Part shown: positions 1 through 8,898 of the stretch, in pieces
Position numbering within the stretch: the first letter of the stretch is position 1
How the letters are laid out: the number at the start of each line of letters is the position of its first letter
NCBI RefSeq assembly: GCF_026810445.1
Contig: NZ_CP113949.1
Location: forward strand, 4,774,001 to 4,838,000
Reading direction: 5' to 3'
DNA from: Pseudomonas sp. BSw22131
GTDB taxonomy: Bacteria > Pseudomonadota > Gammaproteobacteria > Pseudomonadales > Pseudomonadaceae
Length of the DNA: 64,000 bases
Program-made: the position numbers and the translations under genes
Notes under the pieces: generated by a model
The model's database searches: none
The model's input: the letters and a program-made list of their open reading frames with translations, nothing else
What the model was told of the DNA's origin: nothing

Positions 1-576
1 GTCACCCTCCCCCACATGCGCATCACCCATGCGCTTGCTCAACTAAAAGAACGCGGTCCCGATGTATACATCAACATCCGCATGATCGCGCCCAACGAGG
101 TCGAGCAAGGTGTCCTCGACGGGCGACTGCACGTTGGGGTCGTGCCTCAGGCCAGCGCGTTGTCAGGGCTGGAATATCAGCCGCTCTACAGCGAGCGCTC
201 GTTGCTGTATTGCGCCGTTGGGCATCCGCTTTTTTACGCAGACGACGCGCAACTTGACGATAAGCGCCTCGCCGGTCAGGAAGCCATCGCACCGACCTTC
301 CGTTTACCGGCCGATATTCAGGCGCACTACCAGGCCTTGAAATGCACGGCGAGTGCATCGGACCGCGAAGGTATGGCTTTTCTGATTCTGACTGGACGCT
401 ATGTGGGCTATCTGCCAGATCACTACGCCTCTGCCTGGGTGCAGCAAGGCCGAATCCGGGCGCTCAAGCCCAAGGATCGTTTCTACGACCTGAGCCTTGT
501 GACGGTGACACGCAAAGGTCGCCGCCCCCATTTGGTGCTTGAAAGCTTTCTGGAAACATTGGCGGCTACTCGATGA
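1..576 (+). CDS. LysR-family transcriptional regulator, C-terminal part (5' end outside window)
   Basis: The reading frame is open from base 1, so the gene starts upstream and only about 191 C-terminal residues are visible. They match the effector-binding domain of LysR regulators: a stretch ending LDGRLHVGVVPQ, followed by the LYSERSLLYCAVGHPLF segment and a late GRYVGYLPDHYA segment, all typical of the periplasmic-binding-like fold. The winged-helix DNA-binding half is not in the window. It ends just before a hairpin and lies upstream of a purine permease in the same direction, but a hairpin and about 250 bases separate them, so regulation of that permease is only a guess. The family call is secure; the ligand is unknown. 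Confidence 0.85.
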   Translation, partial: VTLPHMRITHALAQLKERGPDVYINIRMIAPNEVEQGVLDGRLHVGVVPQASALSGLEYQPLYSERSLLYCAVGHPLFYADDAQLDDKRLAGQEAIAPTFRLPADIQAHYQALKCTASASDREGMAFLILTGRYVGYLPDHYASAWVQQGRIRALKPKDRFYDLSLVTVTRKGRRPHLVLESFLETLAATR

Positions 577-599
577 GGCCTTTTTAAAAAAAGGCCCTC
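575..599 (+). terminator. Inverted repeat at the 3' end of the LysR gene, possible terminator
   Basis: An almost perfect inverted repeat (GAGGCCTTTTT paired with AAAAAAAGGCCCTC) starts inside the stop codon region. The T/A-rich centre gives a stem without a separate U-run after it, so it is an atypical intrinsic terminator. Its position directly after the stop codon supports the role. Confidence 0.45.
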
Positions 600-824
600 C
601 GTCCGCAGACCTTGTAAATCCACAAATAATCCTTAATACACTGATTTAATTGAATATATATGCAGCACAACGACAACAATCTGATCACCTGGACAGCTTT
701 TTGCAGCAATGAAGAAGGATCGCTGAGTCGCGCAGGCGTCGTGTCTCATCCACACACCCGCAAGTGTCGTGTTCAATCAGCAGATCCGGCTCACTCCCAG
801 AAACCGAGAGTCCGAGAGTCCGAC

Positions 825-2210
825 ATGCAGCCCGATTCCTCCAGCAATAGCGAACTGATTTACGGCCTCAACGATCATCCAAAACCGTTGCCAGCCACGT
901 TGGCCGCCCTCCAGCATGTGCTTGCTGCTTTCGTCGGCATTATCACGCCACCGCTGATCATCGGCTCGGCACTGGGGCTCGGCGCATACCTGCCTTACCT
1001 GATTAGCATGGCACTGATGGTTTCTGGCGTCGGAACCTTCATTCAGGCACGTAGGCCGTTTGGTATTGGCGCCGGGATGATTTGCCTGCAAGGCACCAGC
1101 TTTGCGTTTCTGGGCGCCGTCCTGTCCGCAGGTTTCATGGTCAAGCAGCGTGGTGGCAGCGCTGAAGACATCATGGCCATGGTGTTCGGCGTGTGTTTCT
1201 TCGGCGCAGTGGTGCAGATCGTACTCAGCCGTTTTATCGGGCAACTGCGCCGCATCATCACGCCGCTGGTGACCGGCATCGTGATCACCCTCATCGGCGT
1301 CAGCCTGATTAAAGTTGGGGTAACCGATCTCGGCGGCGGCTTCAACGCCCCGGACTTCGGCGAACACGTCAACCTGGCGCTGGGCGCTTTCGTGCTGGTC
1401 ATCATCATTCTGCTGAACCGTTCGAATACGCCGTGGATCAGGCTTTCGGCAATCATCATTGGCCTGGCGGCGGGCAGCGTGGCAGCGTGGTTGAGTGGAA
1501 AGCTGGTCCCGCACTCACTGGCAGACGCCGCGCTGATCGCGATTCCTGTGCCATTCAAATTCGGTTTCAGCTTCGACTGGGCCGCATTCCTGCCCATTGC
1601 GCTGATTTATCTCATCAGCAGCATCGAGACCGTCGGCGACCTGACGGCCAATTGCATGTTGTCCCGCGAGCCAATCAAAGGCCCGTCCTACATCGCGCGC
1701 TTGAAGGGCGGGATCCTGGGTGACGGAGTGAGTTGCATGATCGCCGCGACGTTCAGCGCATTCCCCAACACCACCTTCGCGCAGAATAACGGCGTGATCC
1801 AGCTGACCGGCGTTGCCAGTCGCTACGTTGGCCTTTATATCGGCGTCATTTTGTTCATGCTCGGCTTGTTTCCTGTCATCGGCGCCATTCTTCAACAGAT
1901 ACCCAAACCGGTATTGGGCGGCGCAACGCTGGTGATGTTCGGCAGCGTCGCGGCAGCAGGCGTGCGGATTCTCGCGCAGTCGCCACTGGATCGCCGAAGC
2001 ATGCTGATCATCGCCACCTCGTTCGGCGTAGGCTTGGGCATCGCGGCGCAACCTGCTCTGCTCCACCACTTGCCCCAACTGGTGCAGAACCTGTTTGACT
2101 CGGCGATTACCAGCGGCGGCATCACCGCGATTGTCATGTGCCTGCTGTTGCCGGAAGCGAAACAGCCTGACGCTCAGCAAAACCACGCGACCGATGCGCC
2201 GGAGCGCTAA
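825..2210 (+). CDS. NCS2-family purine permease (xanthine/uric acid type)
   Basis: A proton-coupled nucleobase carrier of the NCS2 (nucleobase-ascorbate) family, 461 residues if read from ATG 825, with about 12-14 hydrophobic segments. The family signatures are present: the QH pair at residues 30-31 in the first membrane segment, and QNNGVIQLTG at about 320-329, the binding-site motif that in XanQ-type carriers goes with xanthine or urate. The frame stays open 55 codons upstream to 660, but that extension is polar and unlike the family. ATG 825 follows a GAGAG-type ribosome site, so I prefer it. Neighbouring deaminase and nucleoside ABC genes support purine uptake. Uracil specificity is less likely from the motif but not excluded. 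Confidence 0.9.
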   Translation: MQPDSSSNSELIYGLNDHPKPLPATLAALQHVLAAFVGIITPPLIIGSALGLGAYLPYLISMALMVSGVGTFIQARRPFGIGAGMICLQGTSFAFLGAVLSAGFMVKQRGGSAEDIMAMVFGVCFFGAVVQIVLSRFIGQLRRIITPLVTGIVITLIGVSLIKVGVTDLGGGFNAPDFGEHVNLALGAFVLVIIILLNRSNTPWIRLSAIIIGLAAGSVAAWLSGKLVPHSLADAALIAIPVPFKFGFSFDWAAFLPIALIYLISSIETVGDLTANCMLSREPIKGPSYIARLKGGILGDGVSCMIAATFSAFPNTTFAQNNGVIQLTGVASRYVGLYIGVILFMLGLFPVIGAILQQIPKPVLGGATLVMFGSVAAAGVRILAQSPLDRRSMLIIATSFGVGLGIAAQPALLHHLPQLVQNLFDSAITSGGITAIVMCLLLPEAKQPDAQQNHATDAPER

Positions 2211-2294
2211 TTTTCAATCGCGCACGCTTGTCGGATTGTCGCGGGTGCGTTATCTGTTCACACAGTGCACCCCACGCTCTTCTGGAATCGAAAC

Positions 2295-2957
2295 ATGACC
2301 CTCGAAGTCCCTGCTCATAATCCCGGCGCCACCAAACCTGCGAGCCGTATTCGTCAGAAAAACGAAGAAGCGATCATGAAGGCTGCCGAGGACGAGTTCG
2401 CACGTCACGGTTTCAAAGGCACCAGCATGAACACCATCGCGCAAAACGCCGGACTGCCAAAAGCCAACCTGCATTACTACTTCACCAACAAATTGGGGCT
2501 GTACATCGCGGTGTTGAGCAACATCATCGAGCTGTGGGACAGCACCTTCAACACCCTGAAGGTCGAGGACGATCCTGCCACGGCCCTGACCCACTACATT
2601 CGCGCAAAAATGGAGTTCTCTCGTCGTCAGCCGCAGGCATCGCGGGTCTTTGCGATGGAGATCATCAGCGGCGGGGAATGCCTGAACGAGTACTTCAGCC
2701 AGGATTACCGCACCTGGTTTGAAGGACGGGCGGCAGTGTTTCAGGGCTGGATCGATGCAGGGAAAATGGACCCCGTGGATCCGGTTCACCTGATCTTTCT
2801 GCTGTGGAGCAGCACCCAGCATTACGCTGACTTCGCGACCCAGATCTGCCAGGTCACCGGCCGTACGCGGCTTACCAAGCAGGACATGGAAGCGGCAGGC
2901 GACAATCTCATCAGCATCATTCTCAAGGGCTGCGGCCTGACGCCTCCTGCGCGTTAG
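2295..2957 (+). CDS. TetR-family regulator with RutR/YcdC-like C-terminal domain
   Basis: A 220-residue repressor-type protein. Residues 22-70 form the TetR helix-turn-helix (EEAIMKAAEDEFARHGFKGT then IAQNAGLPKANLHYYFTNK). The C-terminal half (ALTHYIRAKMEFSRRQPQASRVFAMEI and LLWSSTQHYADF) resembles RutR, which in E. coli senses uracil/thymine and controls pyrimidine degradation and purine genes. ATG 2295 was chosen because the 10-codon upstream extension is not family-like. It directly follows the NCS2 permease on the same strand, so a pyrimidine- or purine-responsive regulator of this locus is a reasonable inference. The ligand is not provable from sequence. Confidence 0.88.
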   Translation: MTLEVPAHNPGATKPASRIRQKNEEAIMKAAEDEFARHGFKGTSMNTIAQNAGLPKANLHYYFTNKLGLYIAVLSNIIELWDSTFNTLKVEDDPATALTHYIRAKMEFSRRQPQASRVFAMEIISGGECLNEYFSQDYRTWFEGRAAVFQGWIDAGKMDPVDPVHLIFLLWSSTQHYADFATQICQVTGRTRLTKQDMEAAGDNLISIILKGCGLTPPAR

Positions 2958-2988
2958 ATCGCACCCCGCCGTCAGCTGGAAAAATCGA

Positions 2989-3582
2989 ATGCCTTTTACC
3001 CTTGTCGGCCCCTGCGAGTGGCGTGAAGAAATTCGCAAGAGCCGATTCATCACTCTAGCAACGCCCATTAACAGCCCTGCTGACGCGCAAGCTTTCATCG
3101 AGCAGAACAGCGACCAGAACGCCACCCACAACTGCTGGGCCTGGAAATTGGGGGATCAATATCGAAGCACTGACGATGGTGAGCCGGGAGGCACCGCCGG
3201 CCGCCCTATTCTGGCCGCCGTTGAAGCCCAGGAATTCGATCAAGTCGTGGTGCTGGTGATCCGTTGGTACGGCGGCATTCAACTGGGCACCGGCGGGTTG
3301 GCGCGGGCTTACGGGGGCGGCGCCAACAAATGCTTGCAGCAGGCTGCGCGTTTGCCGTTGATCAACCGTGTTCCGGTGCGCCTTGACTGCAGCTTCAGTG
3401 AACTTGCGCTGGTGAAAGTACGGCTGGCGGATATAAGCGCGCTGATTCAGGAAGAGTCCTTCACAGCCAATGGCGTGGAACTCACGATTGCGGTCGGCCC
3501 GGAGCACATTGACTCCCTGCAGCAACAACTGGCTGACCTCAGTCGTGGGCGAATCATCCTGCAACGCGCCGCGACAGAATAG
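2989..3582 (+). CDS. YigZ/IMPACT (UPF0029) family protein
   Basis: A 197-residue protein of the YigZ/IMPACT family. The N-terminal domain carries the diagnostic sequence from HNCWAWKLGD through DDGEPGGTAGRPIL to VLVIRWYGGIQLGTGGL (about residues 45-110). The C-terminal ferredoxin-like UPF0029 domain follows. Eukaryotic IMPACT acts in translation control through Gcn2; the bacterial function is not established, with nucleic-acid or translation-factor binding suggested from structure. It starts 31 bases after the TetR gene and may be co-transcribed, but nothing ties it to purine metabolism. Length and motifs are normal. Confidence 0.9.
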   Translation: MPFTLVGPCEWREEIRKSRFITLATPINSPADAQAFIEQNSDQNATHNCWAWKLGDQYRSTDDGEPGGTAGRPILAAVEAQEFDQVVVLVIRWYGGIQLGTGGLARAYGGGANKCLQQAARLPLINRVPVRLDCSFSELALVKVRLADISALIQEESFTANGVELTIAVGPEHIDSLQQQLADLSRGRIILQRAATE

Positions 3583-3610
3583 ACACTCTCGCCGCCCTGA
3601 TACTTGCTCA

Positions 3611-3699
3611 CATCTACTGTGCATCCGCCTGTGGACAAGCTGAGCACATACGGCTGTACGCCGTGCCCCGTATGACTTTGCGGCGTTTGATCATTTTTT
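3611..3699 (+). repeat. Repeat copy A with DnaA-box-like elements
   Basis: First of two diverged copies that are 202 bases apart. Shared landmarks have identical spacing: a TGTG element at 3618, TGTGGACAA at 3630-3638 (one mismatch to the DnaA box complement TGTGGATAA) and GATCATTTTT from 3689, 61 bases after the CCTGTGGA start. Copy A runs into a 10-bp perfect inverted repeat, TTTTTAGCCA at 3695-3704 with TGGCTAAAAA at 3719-3728. Confidence 0.7.
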
Positions 3700-3812
3700 A
3701 GCCATTTGACTTACCCACTGGCTAAAAACGCTAAAAAACAGAGAGTTACCAGCTCTTAGCACGACACGATCCTATGAATGCGCCCTTTATACCCGTCCTT
3801 AAAGTTTTCACA

Positions 3813-3901
3813 CATTAACTGTGGACCAACCTGTGGATAAGCCGTGCAAGGGTATCCCGGAGGCTTGGGGCATCGCGGTTGCCGAAGTGTGATCATTTTT
3901 C
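3813..3901 (+). repeat. Repeat copy B with a consensus DnaA box
   Basis: Second copy of the repeat at 3611-3699. It carries TGTGGACCA at 3820-3828, a perfect DnaA box complement TGTGGATAA at 3832-3840, and GATCATTTTT from 3891. The 61-base and 12-base spacings between landmarks are the same as in copy A. It lies between yigZ and the ABC ATPase gene, in a gap without coding capacity. Confidence 0.7.
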
Positions 3902-4133
3902 ATACAGAACTCCTGACCTAAATTGAACCGCCTCCATCACGTACCGCCCTCAACTGGGGCGTGCCTAGAGAATGCCCGCCCCGTTGGGATGGCGCACATG
4001 CGCCTTGGCCAGGAGTTTCCATCAACTGCCCCGCTGGTTTGCCAGCGAGTCCTTGGTTAGCCGAAAAAATCCTGACCAGCTGGCCAAGAAATTGCTAAGT
4101 GATCACGCGATCACATTTCAATTCGAGACAGTC

Positions 4134-5702
4134 ATGTCCAATCCGATAACCCCCGCGCGCCTGCAATTGCGCCAGATCACCAAGCGATATCCCGGCTGCG
4201 TTGCCAACGACGGCATTGACCTGACGATCCAGCCTGGAGAGATCCATGCATTGCTTGGCGAAAACGGCGCCGGTAAAAGCACGCTGATGAAGATTATCTA
4301 CGGCGTCGTTCAGCCAGATGCCGGTCATATCATCTGGCAAGGTGAGCCGAGAACCATGCGTAATCCGGCTCAGGCACGGGAACTGGGAATCGGCATGGTT
4401 TTTCAGCATTTCTCGTTGTTCGAGACGCTGACGGTCGCGCAAAACATTGCATTGGCCATGGGCGCTTCAGCGGGTACGCCCAAGCAACTGGAGCCAAAAA
4501 TCCGTGAAGTCTCGCAACGCTATGGCATGGCACTGGAGCCGCAACGACTGGTGCACAGCCTGTCTATCGGCGAGCGGCAGAAGGTGGAGATCATTCGGTG
4601 CCTGATGCAAGACATTCGCTTGCTGATCCTGGACGAACCCACCTCGGTGCTCACACCACAAGAAGCCGACGATCTTTTCGTGACCCTCAGGCGTCTCGCT
4701 GACGAAGGCTGCAGCATTCTATTCATCAGCCACAAATTGGGCGAGGTTCGTGCGCTATGTCACAGCGCCACCGTGTTGCGCGGGGGGAAAGTCTCGGGGC
4801 ACTGCATCCCGGCTCAATGCAGCGACCTGAAACTGGCGCAACTGATGGTGGGCGATGCCGAAGGGCTCGTCGCGCACTACCCGAAAGCTAATGGCAACGC
4901 CGCCTTTCTAAGGGTTGAACACCTGGCGTGGCGCAATCCAGATCCGTTTGGCTGTTCGCTGACCGACATCAATCTTGAAGTGCGCAGCGGCGAGATCGTC
5001 GGCATCGCGGGCGTAGCCGGTAATGGCCAGGACGAACTGCTGGCCCTGCTGAGTGGCGAGCAGACGCTGGGTAAAGTCGACGCCGCACGCATTTGTTTCG
5101 CGGAGATGAAGGCCGGCCATTTACGTCCTGACGCACGCCGCAGGCATGGACTGGCTTTCGTACCCGCCGAACGGCTAGGCCACGGCGCCGTGCCGGACAT
5201 GTCACTGGCTGACAACGCTCTGCTCACTGCCTTCCAACAAGGTCTGGTCAGCAAGGGCCTTATTCAGCGCGGCAAAGTGCAGGCGCTGGCGGCGTCAATC
5301 ATTCAACGCTTTGCGGTGAAAACCCCCAATGCCCAAGCCCCGGCTCGCAGCCTGTCCGGCGGCAACCTGCAAAAATTCATTCTCGGCCGGGAGATTCTGC
5401 AGGCGCCAAAGTTGCTGATCGCGGCGCATCCGACCTGGGGCGTCGACGTCGGCGCCGCGGCGGCTATTCATCGTGCGCTGATTGCCTTGCGCGACGCCGG
5501 CGCGGCGATTCTGGTGATTTCCGAAGACCTCGATGAGTTGTTCCAGATCAGTGACCGAATGGGTGCGCTGTGCAGCGGCAAGCTCTCACCGCTTATTCCT
5601 ACCGCGCACACCACGCAGGTCCAGGTCGGTGGCTGGATGGCCGGGCAATTTGACGGCGAGTGTCTCCAACCCTTTCAACCTGACGCCTCATCGCGCCACT
5701 GA
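4134..5702 (+). CDS. Nucleoside-type ABC transporter, duplicated ATP-binding subunit
   Basis: A 522-residue double ATPase of the sugar/nucleoside (RbsA/NupO-like) class, which powers import through the two permeases that follow. First half: Walker A GENGAGKS at 42-49, signature LSIGERQKVE, Walker B LLILDEPTS with D167/E168. The second half is degenerate, as usual: GVAGNGQDE replaces Walker A, the signature LSGGNLQKF is kept, and the Walker B region reads LLIAAHPTWGVD. ATG 4134 begins the conserved sequence; the 54-codon upstream extension is unlike the family. The stop lies 11 bases before the first permease. The BMP binding protein at 11771 is the likely partner. Substrate by family and context: purine nucleosides. 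Confidence 0.92.
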   Translation: MSNPITPARLQLRQITKRYPGCVANDGIDLTIQPGEIHALLGENGAGKSTLMKIIYGVVQPDAGHIIWQGEPRTMRNPAQARELGIGMVFQHFSLFETLTVAQNIALAMGASAGTPKQLEPKIREVSQRYGMALEPQRLVHSLSIGERQKVEIIRCLMQDIRLLILDEPTSVLTPQEADDLFVTLRRLADEGCSILFISHKLGEVRALCHSATVLRGGKVSGHCIPAQCSDLKLAQLMVGDAEGLVAHYPKANGNAAFLRVEHLAWRNPDPFGCSLTDINLEVRSGEIVGIAGVAGNGQDELLALLSGEQTLGKVDAARICFAEMKAGHLRPDARRRHGLAFVPAERLGHGAVPDMSLADNALLTAFQQGLVSKGLIQRGKVQALAASIIQRFAVKTPNAQAPARSLSGGNLQKFILGREILQAPKLLIAAHPTWGVDVGAAAAIHRALIALRDAGAAILVISEDLDELFQISDRMGALCSGKLSPLIPTAHTTQVQVGGWMAGQFDGECLQPFQPDASSRH

Positions 5703-5713
5703 CGGAGATTCCG

Positions 5714-6814
5714 ATGCTGCTTTCCCTGGAACCGCGCGGCCAACAGTCGCGCCCCATGTTGTGGTTTTCACCGCTGCTGGCCGCCTTACTTACGCTGATT
5801 TGCGGGTCATTGCTGTTTCTGTTGCTGGGTCTGGACCCGATTCTCACGTTGCACACTTTGTTGATCGCCCCGGTCAGCGACCTGTACGGCGTGTCGGAAT
5901 TGCTGGTGAAAACCCTGCCGATTCTGCTCTGCGCGCTTGGCCTGGCAGTGGTGTACCAAGCGCGTATCTGGAACATCGGCGCCGAAGGTCAACTGCTGAT
6001 GGGCGCGCTGGCCGGCAGCGCAGTAGCGGTCAATATCATTGACATGGAGAGTCGCTGGGCACTGGTGCTGATTATCCTGGCGGGGGTTATGTCGGGCGCC
6101 GCATGGGCTGGGCTGACTGCTTGGCTGCGCACGCATTTCAACGCCAACGAAATCCTCACCAGCATCATGCTCAATTACATTGCGCTCAACCTGTTGCTGT
6201 ATTTCGTACACGGGCCGCTGAAAGATCCCGCAGGCATGAACTTCCCGGAGTCTGCCATGTTTGGTGAAGCCAGCCGCCTGCCGCTGTTGATGGAAGACGG
6301 CCGCGCCCACGCCGGGGTGTATTTCGCGCTGCTGGCACTGGTGACAGTGTGGGTGCTGCTGCAACGCAGCTTCGTCGGTTTTCAGATCAAGGTGCTCGGG
6401 CTGGACAAACGCGCAGCGGGTTTTGTCGGGTTTCGCGAAAAACGTCTGGTCTGGCTGGCGCTGCTGATCAGCGGCGGGCTGGCGGGGCTGGCCGGTGTTT
6501 GCGAAGTGACCGGTCCGATTGGCCAACTGGTGCCGCAGGTTTCGCCAGGTTACGGCTACGCCGCCATCACGGTGGCGTTTCTGGGGCGGCTTAATCCCAT
6601 CGGCATTCTGTTTTCCAGCCTGTTGATGGCGCTGCTCTATCTGGGCGGCGAAAGCGCACAAATGACCCTCAATCTCCCACAAGCCATCACGCAATTGTTT
6701 CAGGGGATGATGCTGTTTTTCCTGCTGGCCTGCGATGTGCTGATTCTTTACCGCCCACGCCTCAAGGTGCGCTGGGGCCGTCGCCAAATGACACCAGTCA
6801 CAGGAGCTGCGTGA
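5714..6814 (+). CDS. Nucleoside-type ABC transporter, permease subunit 1
   Basis: A 366-residue inner-membrane permease of the BPD_transp_2 family, with about 8-10 hydrophobic segments. Diagnostic segments are LGLAVVYQARIWNIGAEGQ near residue 80 (the conserved NIGAEGQ loop) and FNANEILTSIMLNYIALN near 145. It is the larger of the two paralogous permeases that form the heterodimeric channel in BMP/nucleoside importers. It is translationally linked to its neighbours: 11 bases after the ATPase gene, and its TGA overlaps the ATG of permease 2 by one base. No truncation is seen. Confidence 0.92.
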   Translation: MLLSLEPRGQQSRPMLWFSPLLAALLTLICGSLLFLLLGLDPILTLHTLLIAPVSDLYGVSELLVKTLPILLCALGLAVVYQARIWNIGAEGQLLMGALAGSAVAVNIIDMESRWALVLIILAGVMSGAAWAGLTAWLRTHFNANEILTSIMLNYIALNLLLYFVHGPLKDPAGMNFPESAMFGEASRLPLLMEDGRAHAGVYFALLALVTVWVLLQRSFVGFQIKVLGLDKRAAGFVGFREKRLVWLALLISGGLAGLAGVCEVTGPIGQLVPQVSPGYGYAAITVAFLGRLNPIGILFSSLLMALLYLGGESAQMTLNLPQAITQLFQGMMLFFLLACDVLILYRPRLKVRWGRRQMTPVTGAA

Positions 6815-7740
6815 TGGACATCGATCTGCTGAGCAATATTTTTTTCGCCACCGTGCGTTGCGGCACGCCGTTGCTGCTGGTCGCGCTGGGTGAGTTGGTG
6901 TGCGAAAAGAGCGGCGTGCTCAATCTGGGGCAGGAAGGCATGATGCTGTTCGGTGCGGTGATAGGGTTCATAGTGGCGCTGAGCACCGGGAATTTGTGGC
7001 TGGGCGTGCTGATGGCGATGTTCGCCGGCATGCTGCTCTCGTCGCTATTCGCGCTGGTAGCGCTGGTGTTCAACGCCAATCAGGTGGCCACCGGCCTGGC
7101 GCTGACGATCTTTGGCGTCGGGCTTTCCAGCTTTATTGGTGCCGCCTGGGTCGGTAAACCGTTGCTGGGGTTCGAGCCGCTGGCGATCCCTTACCTCAGC
7201 GATATCCCGCTGATCGGTCGGATGCTGTTTGCCCAGGACATTCTGGTGTACCTGTCCTTCGGATTGTTCGCGCTGGTGGCGTCGACGCTTCTGAAAAGCC
7301 GTGTCGGCCTGATCATTCAGGCGGTAGGAGAAAACCCCGATGCTGCCAGCGCAATGGGCTTGCCAGTGTTGCGAGTGCGTACGTTGGCGGTGCTGTTTGG
7401 CGGAGCAATGGCGGGGCTGGCGGGCGCGTATCTGTCGCTCGCCTACACACCGATGTGGGCCGAAAACATGAGCGCAGGCCGTGGCTGGATTGCCTTGGCG
7501 CTGGTGGTATTCGCCAGTTGGCGCGTGTGGCGGTTGTTGCTTGGCGCGTACCTGTTTGGCTTCGCGAGCATTGTGTACCTGGTGGCACAGGGCATTGGTC
7601 TGGCGATCCCGTCCAACTTGCTGGCGATGCTGCCGTACGTCGCGACCATAGTTGTACTGGTGTTGCTGTCACGCAATGCACTGCGCACACGCCTGTATGC
7701 CCCGGTTTCGTTGGGACAGCCATGGCAGGCCGGGCACTGA
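6814..7740 (+). CDS. Nucleoside-type ABC transporter, permease subunit 2
   Basis: The second BPD_transp_2 permease, 308 residues, paralogous to the preceding gene but shorter at the N-terminus. It carries the equivalent loop NLGQEGMMLFGA near residue 36 and FNANQVATGLALTIFGVGLSS near 88. The ATG at 6814 overlaps the upstream TGA; a GTG one codon earlier (6811) is possible but less likely. About nine membrane helices are predicted. The operon stops here: no binding-protein gene follows directly, which is unusual for the family. The probable binding protein lies at 11771, beyond an SDR gene, a deaminase pseudogene and chaA. Confidence 0.92.
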   Translation: MDIDLLSNIFFATVRCGTPLLLVALGELVCEKSGVLNLGQEGMMLFGAVIGFIVALSTGNLWLGVLMAMFAGMLLSSLFALVALVFNANQVATGLALTIFGVGLSSFIGAAWVGKPLLGFEPLAIPYLSDIPLIGRMLFAQDILVYLSFGLFALVASTLLKSRVGLIIQAVGENPDAASAMGLPVLRVRTLAVLFGGAMAGLAGAYLSLAYTPMWAENMSAGRGWIALALVVFASWRVWRLLLGAYLFGFASIVYLVAQGIGLAIPSNLLAMLPYVATIVVLVLLSRNALRTRLYAPVSLGQPWQAGH

Positions 7741-7755
7741 ACCATTCTGAATACG

Positions 7756-7864
7756 CCGCGCGAATGGATTCGCGCCTACAGGCCTCTGTGGAGCCAACTT
7801 GCTGGCGAGAGATGCTCACGGCTGAACCCTTCCCGGCGCCGCGCGCATGAATTCGCGGCTACAG
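7756..7864. repeat. REP-like palindromes between the ABC operon and the SDR gene
   Basis: Three short Pseudomonas repeat units: a palindrome at 7756-7781 (GCGAATGGATTCGC core followed by GCCTACAGG), a GAGCCAACTTGCTGGCGAG unit around 7791-7810, and GCGCATGAATTCGCGGCTACAG near 7842-7863. They occupy most of the first 120 bases of the 304-base gap 7741-8044. The remainder holds only the SDR promoter region. Confidence 0.6.
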
Positions 7865-8044
7865 ATCGAAAGCTGTGTTGTCTGCTCGCGCCAATAACGT
7901 GAATGCCTGCGCCGGAAAAACGCGATACGGTACGCCGTCTGTGAAAGCCAGCGACCGTTTCGTCATCCAGCCAAATTTCTGCTGGTAAATGCGGTCCACC
8001 TTTCAGAAGCTGCATTTCGTTTGCCTGCAAAGGAGTCACCCTTT

Positions 8045-8731
8045 ATGTCCTCTAACAAAACTGCACTGGTCATCGGCGCGTCACGCGGCCTGGGGCTTGG
8101 GTTGGTGCAACGCCTGACCGAACAAGGCTGGAACGTCATTGCCACTGTGCGTGATCAGCAGAAAGCCGAAGAGTTGAAGAGCATCCCCAACGTACGCGTC
8201 GAGACCCTGGACATGGATGAGCAATCATCGCTCGAAGTCCTCACGCTGAATCTGAAGGATCAGACCTTCGACCTGTTGTTCGTGAACGCCGGAATCATGG
8301 GCCCAGCGCACCAGAGCGCAGCCAAAGCGACAGCCGCAGAGTTGGGACAACTGTTCCTGACCAACGCTATCGCGCCGATTCGACTGGCCGAGCGTTTCGT
8401 CGGTCAAATCCGACCCGACACCGGCACCATTGCATTCATGAGTTCTGTACTGGGCAGCGTAGCTTCCCCCGATGCTCCAGAGATGGCGCTGTACAAAGCC
8501 AGCAAAGCGGCGCTCAACTCCATGACCAATACCTTCGTGACCCAATTGGGTGACACCGGGATCACGGTGCTATCTATGCACCCGGGCTGGGTCAAGACTG
8601 CGATGGGCGGCGAAGGCGCTGACATTGATGTGCAGACCAGCACCACTGGCCTGGTCGACCAACTCAACGCCTACGCTGGCAAGGGCGGGCATTACTTCAT
8701 TAATTACCGTGGCGAGACCATCGCCTGGTAA
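8045..8731 (+). CDS. Short-chain dehydrogenase/reductase (SDR) family oxidoreductase
   Basis: A 228-residue classical SDR with a Rossmann fold. The nucleotide-binding glycine motif is GASRGLGLG at about residues 10-18, NAG follows at about 85, and the catalytic Tyr/Lys pair is in YKASKAA near 150. The enzyme would use NAD(P)H on a small carbonyl or alcohol substrate, not identifiable here; the closest general resemblance is to C-factor/YciK-like SDRs. ATG 8045 is preferred over an ATG eight codons earlier because AAAGGAG lies ten bases before it. It interrupts the purine gene order and has its own REP-flanked upstream gap, so it looks like an independent unit. Confidence 0.88.
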   Translation: MSSNKTALVIGASRGLGLGLVQRLTEQGWNVIATVRDQQKAEELKSIPNVRVETLDMDEQSSLEVLTLNLKDQTFDLLFVNAGIMGPAHQSAAKATAAELGQLFLTNAIAPIRLAERFVGQIRPDTGTIAFMSSVLGSVASPDAPEMALYKASKAALNSMTNTFVTQLGDTGITVLSMHPGWVKTAMGGEGADIDVQTSTTGLVDQLNAYAGKGGHYFINYRGETIAW

Positions 8732-8898
8732 TTGCGGACTCTTGGGGCGGCTGCGCACCACGTGCTTGATCAACCGTCAGGCCGTCCTTAAGATCGGCCC
8801 CCTCGTTGGGCTTCATCCGAAGCCCAACGACCCTGGATCAGCAGACAGGGCAACACTGAGCTGGCGAACCTGAACCCACTTTTCAGAGGAGCCGGCCC

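Noticed and set aside
660..824. Upstream ATG extending the NCS2 permease by 55 residues
   Set aside because: The extension is polar, unlike any NCS2 N-terminus, and ATG 825 has its own ribosome site.
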